Assembly (NCBI RefSeq): GCF_002844375.1
Contig: NZ_CP024199.1
Span: 818,001 to 882,000 of the forward strand
Length of the DNA stretch: 64,000 nt
Source of the DNA: Thalassospira marina
GTDB taxonomy: Bacteria > Pseudomonadota > Alphaproteobacteria > Rhodospirillales > Thalassospiraceae
Direction of reading: 5' to 3'
Shown: one piece after another, positions 43,947 through 52,945 of the stretch
Layout: the number at the start of each line of letters is the position of its first letter
Position numbering within the stretch: position 1 is the first letter of the stretch
The notes under the pieces: model-generated
Seen by the model: the letters and a program-made list of their open reading frames with translations, nothing else
Told to the model about the DNA's origin: nothing
Database searches by the model: none
Program-made: the position numbers and the translations under genes

Positions 43947-44399
43947 ATGACGATGGCAACATCACTTGAAAAATCACCATCACCGGATCCCGTGACAGGC
44001 GGGTGCCAGTGTGGTGCTGTGCGCTATCAGGTGAAGGGTGTGTTGCTTCAAACCTATATCTGCCATTGCCGGGAATGTCAGAAACAGTCGGCGTCGGCAT
44101 TCGGCATTTCGGTTCTGGTGCATGGTGCGGATATCATCATAACGCAGGGGCAGGTAAAAACGTGGCAACGGCCAACGGATAGCGGGCGTGTCCTTGATTG
44201 CCATTTCTGCCCTGAATGCGGATCACGCCTGTTTCATGGCGATCTTGCCGGGCCGGAGCTGGTCAGCATCAAAGGCGGGTCGCTTGATGTGATGCCCGAT
44301 CTTTCGGGGGGGGATCATATTTGGGTGGCGCGAAAGGCACCTGGAATTGCGATTCCGGCTGGTGTGCGAACACATTTTGGTGAACCCAATGAAGGATAG
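43947..44399 (+). CDS. GFA family (glutathione-dependent formaldehyde-activating enzyme-like) protein
   Basis: 150 aa zinc-binding CENP-V/GFA fold: 'GGCQCGAVRY', 'CHCRECQKQSASAFG' and 'FCPECGSRLF' provide the cysteines for two zinc sites. Many GFA proteins do not act on formaldehyde, so the name is only a family label. ATG at 43947 has an excellent AAGGAGG. Divergent from the TauE gene (238 bp). Confidence 0.9.
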   Translation: MTMATSLEKSPSPDPVTGGCQCGAVRYQVKGVLLQTYICHCRECQKQSASAFGISVLVHGADIIITQGQVKTWQRPTDSGRVLDCHFCPECGSRLFHGDLAGPELVSIKGGSLDVMPDLSGGDHIWVARKAPGIAIPAGVRTHFGEPNEG

Positions 44400-44707
44400 T
44401 GGGGAAAACGGGCTGAAACCCTGATGGATTCGCGATTTTGATGTGCGTATTGCGCGTAATGATTTTCGCCTGTTTCAGCCACAAGTGGCTAAAGTGGGTG
44501 GAATTTTGCGTGCAAATGCGCAGTATTGGCAAAAATTTGCCATTTTTCTGTTGTCGCGGTGCGGGAAAGACTGGAAACGGCGGCGCAAAACCCTTATCTA
44601 GTTGGACCCGGCAAATGGCTGGTTTTGACCCCTATAAATCGGGTCGCACGATAGAAATGATGTTATGCTAGGGATGTTGAAAGAGACATCCGATGGAGAG
44701 GAAGCAA
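44400..44707. other. Intergenic region upstream of DAHP synthase
   Basis: 308 bp. It holds a small stem with AGCCAC/GTGGCT arms (44477-44490), a possible -10 TATGCT at 44664-44669 without a good -35, and a 6-bp hairpin (44672-44677 with 44686-44691) right before the ribosome site. No leader peptide rich in Trp, Phe or Tyr was found. Confidence 0.4.
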
Positions 44708-46090
44708 ATGAGCAAGAGCTGGAGCATTGATAGTTGGCGGAACCTGCCCGTAAAGCAGATCCCGACATATCCGGATGCACAGGCCCTCAAGGCCGTAGAA
44801 CAAGAGCTCGGCAGCTATCCTCCTTTGGTATTTGCTGGCGAGGCCCGTGCGCTGAAAGAAAAGCTGGGTGCTGTTGCGGAAGGTAAGGCTTTCCTGCTTC
44901 AGGGCGGCGATTGCGCAGAAAGTTTTAAGGAATTTCATCCCAACAACATCCGCGACACCTTCAAGGTCATGTTGCAGATGGCGGTGGTGCTGACCTATGG
45001 CGCATCCTGCCCGGTGGTCAAGGTTGGCCGTATGGCCGGCCAGTTTGCCAAGCCGCGTTCGGCCGACATGGAAACAATCGATGGTGTCGAACTGCCGAGC
45101 TATCGCGGTGACAATGTCAATGGGATCGAATTTACCGAAGAATCCCGCATGCCGGACCCCCAGCGCCAGATCAAGGCCTATAACCAGTCGGCATCGACGC
45201 TGAACCTGCTGCGCGCTTTTGCCCAGGGTGGTTTTGCCGATCTGACCCAGATTCACCGCTGGAACCTTTCATTTGTCGATAACAGCCCCGCGGGGGAACG
45301 ATATCGCCAGATGAGCACCCAGATCGACGAAGCCGTTGCCTTCATGCGCGCTTGTGGCATTACGCCCGAAACCGCCCCGCAAATGCGCGAAACCGATTTC
45401 TATACCTCGCATGAAGCCCTTCTGCTGGGTTATGAGCAGGCCCTGACCCGTCAGGACAGCCTGACTGGCCAGTATTACGACTGCTCGGCGCATATGCTCT
45501 GGATTGGCGACCGCACCCGTCAGCCCGATGGCGCGCATGTTGAATTCCTGCGCGGGGTGAAAAACCCGATCGGCCTGAAATGCGGCCCGACCCTGGAAGA
45601 AGATGAACTGATCCGCCTGATCGACATGCTGAACCCGGCTGATGAAGCTGGTCGACTGACCCTGATTTGCCGTATGGGTTCGGGCAAGGTGGCAGAACAT
45701 CTTTCGCGCCTGGTTCGCCGTGTTAAGGCCGAAGGCCGCAAGGTGGTCTGGTCGTGTGATCCGATGCATGGCAACACGGTTAAAGCCAGCAATGGTTACA
45801 AGACCCGCGCCTTTGATTCGATCCTGGGTGAAGTCAAAACCTTCTTTGACATTCACAAGGCCGAAGGCACCCATGCCGGTGGCGTTCACTTTGAAATGAC
45901 CGGTCGCGATGTGACCGAATGCATCGGTGGCGCACAGGCCATTACCGAAGACAGCCTGTCGGATCGTTATCACACCCATTGCGATCCGCGCCTGAACGGG
46001 GCACAGGCCCTTGAACTCGCCTTCTTGATGGCGGAAATGATCAAGCAGGAACGCGACAACATTCGCGATGAACTGCTGGCAAGTGCCTGA
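44708..46090 (+). CDS. Class II 3-deoxy-7-phosphoheptulonate (DAHP) synthase
   Basis: 460 aa, the plant-like class II (AroAII) type that joins phosphoenolpyruvate and erythrose 4-phosphate in the first step of aromatic amino acid synthesis. Visible motifs: 'SWRNLPVKQIPTYPD', 'AFLLQGGDCAESF' (metal-binding Cys), 'GLKCGPTL', 'VVWSCDPMHGNT' and 'GVHFEMTGRDVTECIGG'. ATG at 44708 follows GGAGAGGAAGCAA; an in-frame ATG at 44693 lies within that ribosome region. Stands alone with its own terminator. Confidence 0.95.
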   Translation: MSKSWSIDSWRNLPVKQIPTYPDAQALKAVEQELGSYPPLVFAGEARALKEKLGAVAEGKAFLLQGGDCAESFKEFHPNNIRDTFKVMLQMAVVLTYGASCPVVKVGRMAGQFAKPRSADMETIDGVELPSYRGDNVNGIEFTEESRMPDPQRQIKAYNQSASTLNLLRAFAQGGFADLTQIHRWNLSFVDNSPAGERYRQMSTQIDEAVAFMRACGITPETAPQMRETDFYTSHEALLLGYEQALTRQDSLTGQYYDCSAHMLWIGDRTRQPDGAHVEFLRGVKNPIGLKCGPTLEEDELIRLIDMLNPADEAGRLTLICRMGSGKVAEHLSRLVRRVKAEGRKVVWSCDPMHGNTVKASNGYKTRAFDSILGEVKTFFDIHKAEGTHAGGVHFEMTGRDVTECIGGAQAITEDSLSDRYHTHCDPRLNGAQALELAFLMAEMIKQERDNIRDELLASA

Positions 46091-46111
46091 TCGGTCTTAA
46101 TGATCAGACAA

Positions 46112-46168
46112 TTGACGATTTCGATTGTCAAAAAGGGTGTCCGCAATGCCGGGCGCCCTTTTTCTTTT
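46112..46168 (+). terminator. Double hairpin terminator after DAHP synthase
   Basis: First an 8-bp stem with a UUCG loop (46112-46131), then a stem AAAAAGGGTGTCCG/CGGGCGCCCTTTTT with G-T pairs (about 46130-46163) and a T-rich tail. The second is the terminator; the UUCG hairpin may protect the 3' end. Confidence 0.8.
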
Positions 46169-46334
46169 CAATATTGACCGTTCGGACAGCCAAAAAACAT
46201 GAAACGGGTCTAAAAAACGCTGAAAATAACCCTATTTGGGAATTTGTCTCAGATTGATATTGATGAGATGCCTTTGCTTTAGCATATAAAAGAAACGGGG
46301 CGCACTTGCCGGCGAGAGAGGGATAAACGCGAAC

Positions 46335-46820
46335 ATGTCAGCAGATGACGATTTTGCACTCTGGCAAAAGAAAGTCGAGGGGACGAACATTTCCTCTGCA
46401 ACCCTGCTTGCAACGGACTACCTGAATCATTTCAACGAAATTGTCATGTTGCTTGAAATGGTTCCGGATATGCCTGACATGCTTGAAGACTGTCGGGAAT
46501 GGGCACCCAAAAGCTATCAGCAGCATTTTCAGGACAGCGCCTTTTCCGATCGCGAACTGGCGATTGAAGCCTATGACCATGTGCCGGAAAAATTTCGCCG
46601 TCCGTTCGAGGAAACCATCGAGCATATGAATGCCATGGTCCTGCGTGCCAATGACCAGCTTGAAGTTGTGATCAATGAAGGCAACCCCGAAGTCATCCGC
46701 ATGACGGCAAGCAGTACAACCGCCGCCCTGCAACGGTTTATGGATGTTGCCAGTTCGATTATTCATGGTTCGGCAAAAACCATGAGCCAGGATGAAATCG
46801 ACGCGGCAATGGCTATCTAG
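46335..46820 (+). CDS. Conserved-looking helical protein with a FliM-like C-terminal peptide
   Basis: 161 aa, mostly helical and acidic, without signal peptide or membrane segment. I do not recognise its family. The C-terminus 'MSQDEIDAAMAI' closely resembles the FliM N-terminal peptide (L-SQ-[AD]-EIDALL), which binds phosphorylated CheY. This suggests, but does not prove, a link to chemotaxis or two-component signalling. A purine-rich stretch (GAGAGAGGG) lies about 15 nt before the ATG, rather far for a ribosome site. Own promoter region of 244 bp shared with the upstream terminator. Confidence 0.75.
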   Translation: MSADDDFALWQKKVEGTNISSATLLATDYLNHFNEIVMLLEMVPDMPDMLEDCREWAPKSYQQHFQDSAFSDRELAIEAYDHVPEKFRRPFEETIEHMNAMVLRANDQLEVVINEGNPEVIRMTASSTTAALQRFMDVASSIIHGSAKTMSQDEIDAAMAI

Positions 46821-46826
46821 TTTTGA

Positions 46827-47231
46827 TTATCTCGAAGCTTTGAGTGGGGATGGCGATTGTTTTGCCGGAAGGCAAAACAATTCACCCGGAGTAGCTGTCT
46901 TCGCTGCGCTCGTGATTTCCGGCCACCACCGGACAAGGTATGCGGACTTTTCCCAAAATTTTTTTTTAGTAAAATCTTTGGGTAGTAAGAAGGCTACTAG
47001 ATTGTTTTGCTTGAAGGCTAGCTTCTCATGAGGCCGTGTATGAATTCGGCGGTCGCAACTGATCGTAAATCCTGAACCTTCTTGACCTGCTTGCGTCATC
47101 CAGTTGATGTCGGCTGTCCCAGGACCAAATTTTTCTCTTACGAGTTCAACTGAATATTCTTCATTTTCGGCGAGAATGCGAATTGCCCTAGCTAACCGTG
47201 GGGGCATGTTCTCGTCGAAGTAGAAGATCAT
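46827..47231 (-). CDS. PIN-like (DUF5615-type) protein, probable toxin of a toxin-antitoxin pair
   Basis: 134 aa. The start 'MIFYFDENMPPRLARAIR' with the D6-E7-N8 acidic cluster and 'ISCDRRIHTRPHEKLAF' are features of the DUF5615/VapC45 PIN-like family of putative RNases. It overlaps the upstream gene by 4 nt (ATGA), typical of type II toxin-antitoxin pairs. Base composition is AT-rich except the last 25 or so codons, which run into GC-rich sequence containing an 11-bp hairpin (46856-46881), so the natural C-terminus may have been altered at an insertion junction. Confidence 0.75.
   Translation of the reverse strand: MIFYFDENMPPRLARAIRILAENEEYSVELVREKFGPGTADINWMTQAGQEGSGFTISCDRRIHTRPHEKLAFKQNNLVAFLLPKDFTKKKFWEKSAYLVRWWPEITSAAKTATPGELFCLPAKQSPSPLKASR
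46856..46881. repeat. Hairpin inside the 3' end of the toxin-like gene
   Basis: 11-bp perfect stem ATTGTTTTGCC/GGCAAAACAAT with loop GGAA, 36 nt past the stop of the plus-strand gene ending at 46820. It may be the former terminator of that gene, now read through as coding sequence on the minus strand. Confidence 0.5.
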
Positions 47232-47908
47232 TTTCGCATGGCTCTTTCAAATTCGATAGCTTGCTGTGCGTAAGTTTCAGGAATTTCATATAACGCGGAA
47301 ACTTCCTTGATTGAGCCTTCAGCCTCATAAGCTTCAAAAATTGTACGAGTTGGAACAGAATAATTGTCAATTATAGGTTGCCCAAATGATCTCTTGGGAT
47401 CAAGAATAATTTGATCTAATCTTTCACTTGGATGCCAACTGGTAGCATATCCATTCTTATCAAAGATAATTCCTTTTTTTAGGGCAGGTTGTAGAACAGA
47501 ATACATTGCGTATTGTTTGTTCACTAGGTCGCATAGTTGTAAGTCACCGGTTTCTTTCGCCGTTTCCTCAAAAATGGCGAGCCCATCGCTAATAAATTTA
47601 GTTGCAAAGGGATGGTCTATCTTAAAGAAATTTCTAGCGTTGATTGCCGCGATCTTCAGTGTGGACCATTTTACTCCGACTTTTAGGAAGTGGCTAATGA
47701 AGTGAAGCTCCATTAAATCAAGAAATCCTAATGCGTATTTGTTTTCGATTGGCTTGATTTGTCCAGATAGCCTTGGTCGCGTTTTTCCGCCATTCGGCTT
47801 TGAATAACCATTCAACCAGCCGCGAACACGCTGTTGAGATACACCTGTCAAAGCAGAGGCATCCCCTATACTATATAGACCTGAGTTGGCTAGGTTGATG
47901 GCATTCAT
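47228..47908 (-). CDS. DUF433-domain protein with HTH, probable antitoxin
   Basis: 226 aa from ATG 47908. The N-terminus has a MerR-like DNA-binding helix ('YSIGDASALTGVSQQRVRGW'), and the C-terminus a DUF433 domain ('FGQPIIDNYSVPTRTIFEAY', then 'EVSALYEIPETYAQQAIEF'). DUF433 next to DUF5615/PIN-like proteins is a known putative toxin-antitoxin layout. A TTG at 47944 is an alternative start. The gene is clearly AT-rich (a typical 60-base line is near 37% GC by count), unlike its neighbours, indicating horizontal acquisition. Confidence 0.78.
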   Translation of the reverse strand: MNAINLANSGLYSIGDASALTGVSQQRVRGWLNGYSKPNGGKTRPRLSGQIKPIENKYALGFLDLMELHFISHFLKVGVKWSTLKIAAINARNFFKIDHPFATKFISDGLAIFEETAKETGDLQLCDLVNKQYAMYSVLQPALKKGIIFDKNGYATSWHPSERLDQIILDPKRSFGQPIIDNYSVPTRTIFEAYEAEGSIKEVSALYEIPETYAQQAIEFERAMRK

Positions 47909-48113
47909 TCTTTTGATCCAACTGTATCGCGAAGATTTGGCCAATACCGATTTTTAAAAATCTTACATATGAATATGGCACGTTTTTAGCTCATTTTCGA
48001 ATGAATAGCCTATCATATTTTTTGTGATCAGCAGTTTTGTATGCCTTTCACGGCGGCTCCCGTTGCAATTTCCGCAATTGACTTGCGGGCGGACCCCTCC
48101 TATTCCAAACAAC

Positions 48114-49790
48114 ATGAAAAACAAACTCGCCATTGCCATTGCCCAGTTGAACCCGATTGTCGGCGACGTTGCCGGGAATGCGGAAAAGATTGTGGCTGCC
48201 TGGGAAAACGCGGCCGATCAGGGCGCGGATATCATCCTGTATTCCGAACTGGTGCTGTCGGGCTATCCGCCCGAAGACCTGGTGATGAAACCGTCTTTCA
48301 TGCGCCATTTGCGCGATGCGGTGGCTGATATCTGTCAGCGTACCGGCGCACGCAAAAACGGGCCGGCCCTGTTGCTGACAACGCCGTGGGAATTTAACGG
48401 CGCCCGGCACAATGCCGTATTGTTGATTGATGGTGGCACGATTGAAACCGTGCGCGCCAAAAATGACCTGCCCAATTATGGCGTGTTTGACGAAAAACGT
48501 GTTTTCACCGCCGGTCCCATGCCCGATGTGGTTGATTTCCGTGGCATCAAGCTTGGCGTTCCCATTTGCGAGGATGTCTGGACGCCCAAGGTGGTTGCCC
48601 ATCTGGCGACACGGGGTGCCGAAATCATGCTGGTGCCCAACGGGTCACCGTTTGAAGCCGACAAGGATGGCCTGCGCCGCCAGCTTATTCGCGACCGCGT
48701 TCTCGAATGCGGCCTGCCGATGATTTATTGCAACGAAGTTGGCGGGCAGGACGAACTGGTTTTTGATGGCGGGTCCTTTGGCCTGAATGGCGATGGCACG
48801 CTGGCCGTTGCCCTGCCGGGGTTCGCCGAAGCCGTTCAGATGTCGCGCTGGTCGCGGGATGGCGATGGTAAATGGTATTGCGATGATGCAACACCCGATG
48901 CGCGTTATCCTGGCGGGCTGGATGCCATTTATCAGACGCTGGTTTTGGGCCTGCGCGATTATGTGAATAAAAACCGGTTCCCCGGCGTTGTTATTGGCAT
49001 GTCCGGCGGGATTGATTCGGCCCTGTCAGCCGCGGTGGCGGTTGATGCATTGGGGGCGGAACGCGTGCGCCTGGTGATGATGCCATCGCCCTATACCTCG
49101 GCTGATAGCCTTGAGGATGCGCAGATTTGCGCCGATATGCTGAAAACCGGCATTGAAAGCATCAATATCGGTCTGGCAATGGAGGCCTTTGGCACCATGC
49201 TGGCCCCGGCCTTTGCCGGGCGAAACCCCGACATTACCGAAGAAAATATCCAGGCGCGGTCGCGCGGGATTATTCTGATGGGGATTTCCAACAAGTTTGG
49301 CCATATGGTTCTGACCACGGGCAACAAGTCGGAAATGTCGGTGGGCTATGCCACGTTGTATGGCGATATGTGCGGTGGTTATTCGGTCCTGAAGGATTTG
49401 TATAAAACAACCGTCTTTGCCCTGTGCACCTGGCGAAACGGGCATCACCCTGATGGGTGCCTTGGCCCCGATGGCATGGTGATCCCGCAACGCATTATTA
49501 CCAAGCCGCCCTCGGCCGAATTGCGCCCGGACCAGAAAGACGAAGACAGCCTGCCGCCTTACGACGTGCTTGATGATATCCTTCATCAGATGATTGAAGG
49601 GGAACGCAGCGTTACCGAGATCGTTGCCAGTGGGCATGACGAGGAAATCGTGCGCAAGGTGTGGCGTCTTCTTGATCGTGCAGAATACAAGCGCCGCCAG
49701 GCCCCGCCCGGTGTGAAAATTACCCCGCGTGCCTTTGGCCGTGACCGGCGTTATCCGATTACCAATGGTTTTACCAATCTGGTAACCTGA
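48114..49790 (+). CDS. nadE: Glutamine-dependent NAD+ synthetase
   Basis: 558 aa, two domains. An N-terminal nitrilase-type glutaminase (about residues 1-260) with the Glu-Lys-Cys triad in 'LYSELVLSGYP', 'AKNDLPNYGVFDEKR' and 'VPICEDVWTP', and a C-terminal ATP-pyrophosphatase synthetase with 'GMSGGIDSALSAAVAVDALG'. It amidates nicotinate adenine dinucleotide to NAD+. ATG at 48114 matches the family start; upstream codons in the frame run into the AT-rich island. No clear ribosome site. gltX follows after 26 bp. Confidence 0.95.
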   Translation: MKNKLAIAIAQLNPIVGDVAGNAEKIVAAWENAADQGADIILYSELVLSGYPPEDLVMKPSFMRHLRDAVADICQRTGARKNGPALLLTTPWEFNGARHNAVLLIDGGTIETVRAKNDLPNYGVFDEKRVFTAGPMPDVVDFRGIKLGVPICEDVWTPKVVAHLATRGAEIMLVPNGSPFEADKDGLRRQLIRDRVLECGLPMIYCNEVGGQDELVFDGGSFGLNGDGTLAVALPGFAEAVQMSRWSRDGDGKWYCDDATPDARYPGGLDAIYQTLVLGLRDYVNKNRFPGVVIGMSGGIDSALSAAVAVDALGAERVRLVMMPSPYTSADSLEDAQICADMLKTGIESINIGLAMEAFGTMLAPAFAGRNPDITEENIQARSRGIILMGISNKFGHMVLTTGNKSEMSVGYATLYGDMCGGYSVLKDLYKTTVFALCTWRNGHHPDGCLGPDGMVIPQRIITKPPSAELRPDQKDEDSLPPYDVLDDILHQMIEGERSVTEIVASGHDEEIVRKVWRLLDRAEYKRRQAPPGVKITPRAFGRDRRYPITNGFTNLVT

Positions 49791-49816
49791 CCCATATTTG
49801 TTTGAAAAATATTGAT

Positions 49817-51169
49817 ATGAAAAAACCTGTATTACGTTTTGCGCCCAGCCCGACCGGCTTGCTTCATGTGGGGAATGCCCGTGTTGCAATGATGAACTGG
49901 CTGTTTGCCCGCAAACATGGCGGTGAATTTATCCTGCGTTTCGACGATACCGACCCGGAACGCTCCAAGGATGAATATGTTGATGCCATTCGCGAAGACC
50001 TGCGCTGGCTGGGCATTGACTGGGACCGCGAAGAACGCCAGTCCCTGCGCCAGGACAAATACGATGTCGCAATCGAACAGCTGAAATCTGAAGGGCTGCT
50101 TTATCCGTGTTATGAAACGGAAGGCGAGCTGAACTGGAAGCGCAAAGCCGCCCGTCAGCGCCACCAGCCGTTTATCTATGACCGCAAGGCATTGCTGCTG
50201 GACCCGGCGGAAATTCGCGCGCTGGAAGCCGAAGGCCGCAAACCGCACTGGCGTTTCAAACTGCCTGATGGCGTGGTTGAATGGGATGACATGTGCCGTG
50301 GCCTGTGCCATTTCGATACCCAGCACGTATCCGACCCGGTTCTGATCCGTGAAGATGGATCGCTGCTTTATATGCTGGGCTCCGTCGTTGATGACCTGGA
50401 AATGGGTGTTACCCATATCATCCGCGGCGAAGACCATGTGACCAATACGGTTGCACAGATTCTGGTTTATATGGCGCTTGGCGGTCAGCCCGGCGGGCTT
50501 GATTTTGGTCATACGCCACTTTTGGCCGGGCCGGGTGGTTCGCAGCTTTCAAAACGACTGGGCAGCCTTTCGCTGCGCGAATTGCGCAATGACGGGTTTG
50601 AAGTTCCGGCGCTGGTTGGTCTGCTTACCGGGCTTGGCGCATCGGACCGGATCGAACCGGCCACTATGCGTGAAGCGATTGAAACATTCGATATTTCGGC
50701 TTATGGTCGTTCCACGCCCAAATTCGATCCGGCGGATCTGGCATCGCTGAACGAAAAAATCGTTCATGAAATGCCCTATGATCAGGCCCGCGACAAGCTG
50801 GTTGCCGCCGGAATGGAGGGGATGGACGACATATTCTGGCAAGCCGTTCGCGGCAATTGCTGGCGTGTTGCCGAAGCCCGCGAATGGTGGGATGTCGTCA
50901 ATGACGCGATTGTGCCGGAAATTGACGATGAAGATCGTGAATTTCTGTCTCAGGCGGCAGATGTGCTTCCGCAGGGGGCGCTGGATGCCACAAGTTGGAA
51001 AAGCTGGACTGGGGCTTTGAAAGAAGCAACCGGACGCAAGGGAAAACAGTTGTTCATGCCGTTACGCAAAGCCCTTACCGGGCGCGAACATGGTCCTGAG
51101 ATGTCAGCATTGCTGCCGATTATCGGCAGCGAAAAAGCCCGTGCGCGCCTGTGTGGTCAGGCGGTCTGA
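49817..51169 (+). CDS. gltX: Glutamyl-tRNA synthetase (short, second-type)
   Basis: 450 aa class I synthetase. 'FAPSPTGLLHVGNAR' holds the HIGH-type motif, 'FDDTDPERSKDEYVDAIRED' the substrate loop, and 'QLSKRLGS' replaces KMSKS. It is shorter than the usual 470-490 aa form, with a compact anticodon-binding part (about 330-450), but far longer than GluQRS. Alphaproteobacteria often carry two GltX proteins that may differ in charging tRNA-Glu and tRNA-Gln; which this is cannot be read here. ATG 49817 is used; the TTG at 49802 is less likely. Confidence 0.9.
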   Translation: MKKPVLRFAPSPTGLLHVGNARVAMMNWLFARKHGGEFILRFDDTDPERSKDEYVDAIREDLRWLGIDWDREERQSLRQDKYDVAIEQLKSEGLLYPCYETEGELNWKRKAARQRHQPFIYDRKALLLDPAEIRALEAEGRKPHWRFKLPDGVVEWDDMCRGLCHFDTQHVSDPVLIREDGSLLYMLGSVVDDLEMGVTHIIRGEDHVTNTVAQILVYMALGGQPGGLDFGHTPLLAGPGGSQLSKRLGSLSLRELRNDGFEVPALVGLLTGLGASDRIEPATMREAIETFDISAYGRSTPKFDPADLASLNEKIVHEMPYDQARDKLVAAGMEGMDDIFWQAVRGNCWRVAEAREWWDVVNDAIVPEIDDEDREFLSQAADVLPQGALDATSWKSWTGALKEATGRKGKQLFMPLRKALTGREHGPEMSALLPIIGSEKARARLCGQAV

Positions 51170-51239
51170 CATATCATTGTCGGATCGCCGTAAAGAAATT
51201 GTGCCACACTGAGATGCGATAATTTAACGGACGAAAAAA

Positions 51240-52625
51240 ATGACGGACAGTTCAGCGGAATTGCGTATTTACGACAGCATGAGCCGCCAAAAGCAGCGCT
51301 TTGAGCCGATTGATCCTGCGCATGTGCGCCTGTATGTGTGCGGACCGACGGTTTATGACTATGCCCATGTCGGCAATGCCCGCCCGGTGGTGGTATTTGA
51401 CACGCTGGTACGGCTTTTGCGCCATGTCTATCCCAGGGTAACCTATGTCCGGAACGTCACCGACGTTGATGACAAAATCAATCAGCGCGCCCGTGAAAGC
51501 GGCGAGCCGATTTCCGTCATCACGGCACGGACCCATCAGGCCTATCTGGATGATATGGGTGCGCTGAATGCGCATAAACCCGATATTGAACCACGTGCAA
51601 CCGACCATATCGATGATATGATCGCGATGTGCGAAAAGCTGATTGCGCAGGGCTTTGCCTATGCCGCCGAAGGTCATGTGCTGTTTTCGGTTTCCAAATA
51701 TGATGAATACGGCAAACTTTCGCGGCGCAACCGCGACGAGATGATTGCCGGTGCCCGTGTTGAAGTTGCCCCCTATAAACAGGACCCGGCAGACTTCGTG
51801 CTTTGGAAACCGTCTGATGATGAAACACCGGGCTGGGACAGCCCGTGGGGCCGGGGACGACCGGGCTGGCATATTGAGTGCTCGGCCATGTCAACGCGCT
51901 ATCTGGGTCAGGAATTTGATATTCATGGCGGCGGGATCGATCTGGTCTTTCCGCATCATGAAAATGAAATTGCCCAAAGCTGCTGCGCAAATCACGGGTC
52001 CAGCTACGCCAAATACTGGATGCATAACGGCCATTTGATGGTTGAAGGCGAGAAAATGTCCAAGTCACTGGGCAATTTCGTCACCGTGCATGAATTGCTG
52101 GAAAGCTGGCCCGGCGAAGCCATTCGTCTGGCAATGATGGGAACCCATTATCACCAGCCGATCAACTGGACGGCGGAAAATCTGCGTCAGGCCAAAGAGG
52201 CGCTGGACCGTTTTTATACAGCCCTTCGCCAGACGGCAGGTATTGCGCCGGTTGATACCGGTGTGCAGGCAGGTGTTTTGAATGCGCTGTGCGATGATTT
52301 GAATACACCGCTTGCTATTGCTGAATTCCACGAACTGGTCACCCGCCTGAACAAGGCAGGAACGGACGGCGAAAAGGCCGAAGCAAAGGGACGTGTCCTT
52401 GCTGCTGCCCGCCTGTTGGGTATTCTGGAACAGGATGTGGATGGCTGGTTTACCGGCGGTGGCGATGACGGCGAAGCCGCCGAGATCGAAGCATTGATCG
52501 TCAAGCGGGCGGATGCCAAGAAAAACCGCGATTTCGTCCTGGCTGATACAATCCGCGATGACCTGAAAGCACGTGGCATCGTGCTGGAAGATTCAAAGGA
52601 CGGAACAACCTGGAAACGCGGCTAA
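51240..52625 (+). CDS. cysS: Cysteinyl-tRNA synthetase
   Basis: 461 aa, full length. 'VCGPTVYDYAHVGNARPVVV' gives the zinc-binding Cys and the HIGH variant HVGN, 'GWHIECSAMS' and 'FPHHENEIAQS' the other zinc ligands, and 'GEKMSKSLGNF' the KMSKS loop. Charges tRNA-Cys. Follows gltX after 70 bp on the same strand and ends at a strong terminator, so nadE-gltX-cysS may form one transcript. Confidence 0.97.
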   Translation: MTDSSAELRIYDSMSRQKQRFEPIDPAHVRLYVCGPTVYDYAHVGNARPVVVFDTLVRLLRHVYPRVTYVRNVTDVDDKINQRARESGEPISVITARTHQAYLDDMGALNAHKPDIEPRATDHIDDMIAMCEKLIAQGFAYAAEGHVLFSVSKYDEYGKLSRRNRDEMIAGARVEVAPYKQDPADFVLWKPSDDETPGWDSPWGRGRPGWHIECSAMSTRYLGQEFDIHGGGIDLVFPHHENEIAQSCCANHGSSYAKYWMHNGHLMVEGEKMSKSLGNFVTVHELLESWPGEAIRLAMMGTHYHQPINWTAENLRQAKEALDRFYTALRQTAGIAPVDTGVQAGVLNALCDDLNTPLAIAEFHELVTRLNKAGTDGEKAEAKGRVLAAARLLGILEQDVDGWFTGGGDDGEAAEIEALIVKRADAKKNRDFVLADTIRDDLKARGIVLEDSKDGTTWKRG

Positions 52626-52659
52626 GGCCCGGCTTCACGGTTGATAATTTACAATGATC

Positions 52660-52692
52660 AAGGCGCTGTCAGGAAAAGGCAGCGCCTTTTTC
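52660..52692 (+). terminator. Terminator of cysS
   Basis: AAGGCGCTG (52660-52668) pairs with CAGCGCCTT (52680-52688), followed by TTTTCC. The rest of the 320-bp gap to 52945 shows no supported gene. Confidence 0.88.
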
Positions 52693-52945
52693 CATGTTTG
52701 CGTGCAAGTGTGCCTGTTTGGGAAATGGCTGGGCCGTGGCTTGCAAGGGTGAGCCATTTGCGGCACTGTTGGTGTTGGAAATGGCATTGATCAATTTGAT
52801 CGTGTTGTGGCCCGTTGGGTACGCAGCTTTTTTAGTCTTTGCCGTTTGTGGCGCACGCTACGAAATGCCGCTGCGCTGGCCAGATATCCGTTATCGTGAT
52901 CTGGTAAACTTGTTTGCAAATGCGACGACCAAGGGAAATGGTAAC

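Noticed and set aside
43709..43948. 80-residue N-terminal extension of the TauE-type protein
   Set aside because: Unconserved, proline- and cysteine-rich, overlaps the divergent GFA gene; ATG 43708 has a ribosome site.
44400..44707. Aromatic amino-acid attenuator before DAHP synthase
   Set aside because: No short frame with clustered Trp, Phe or Tyr codons and no terminator/antiterminator pair.
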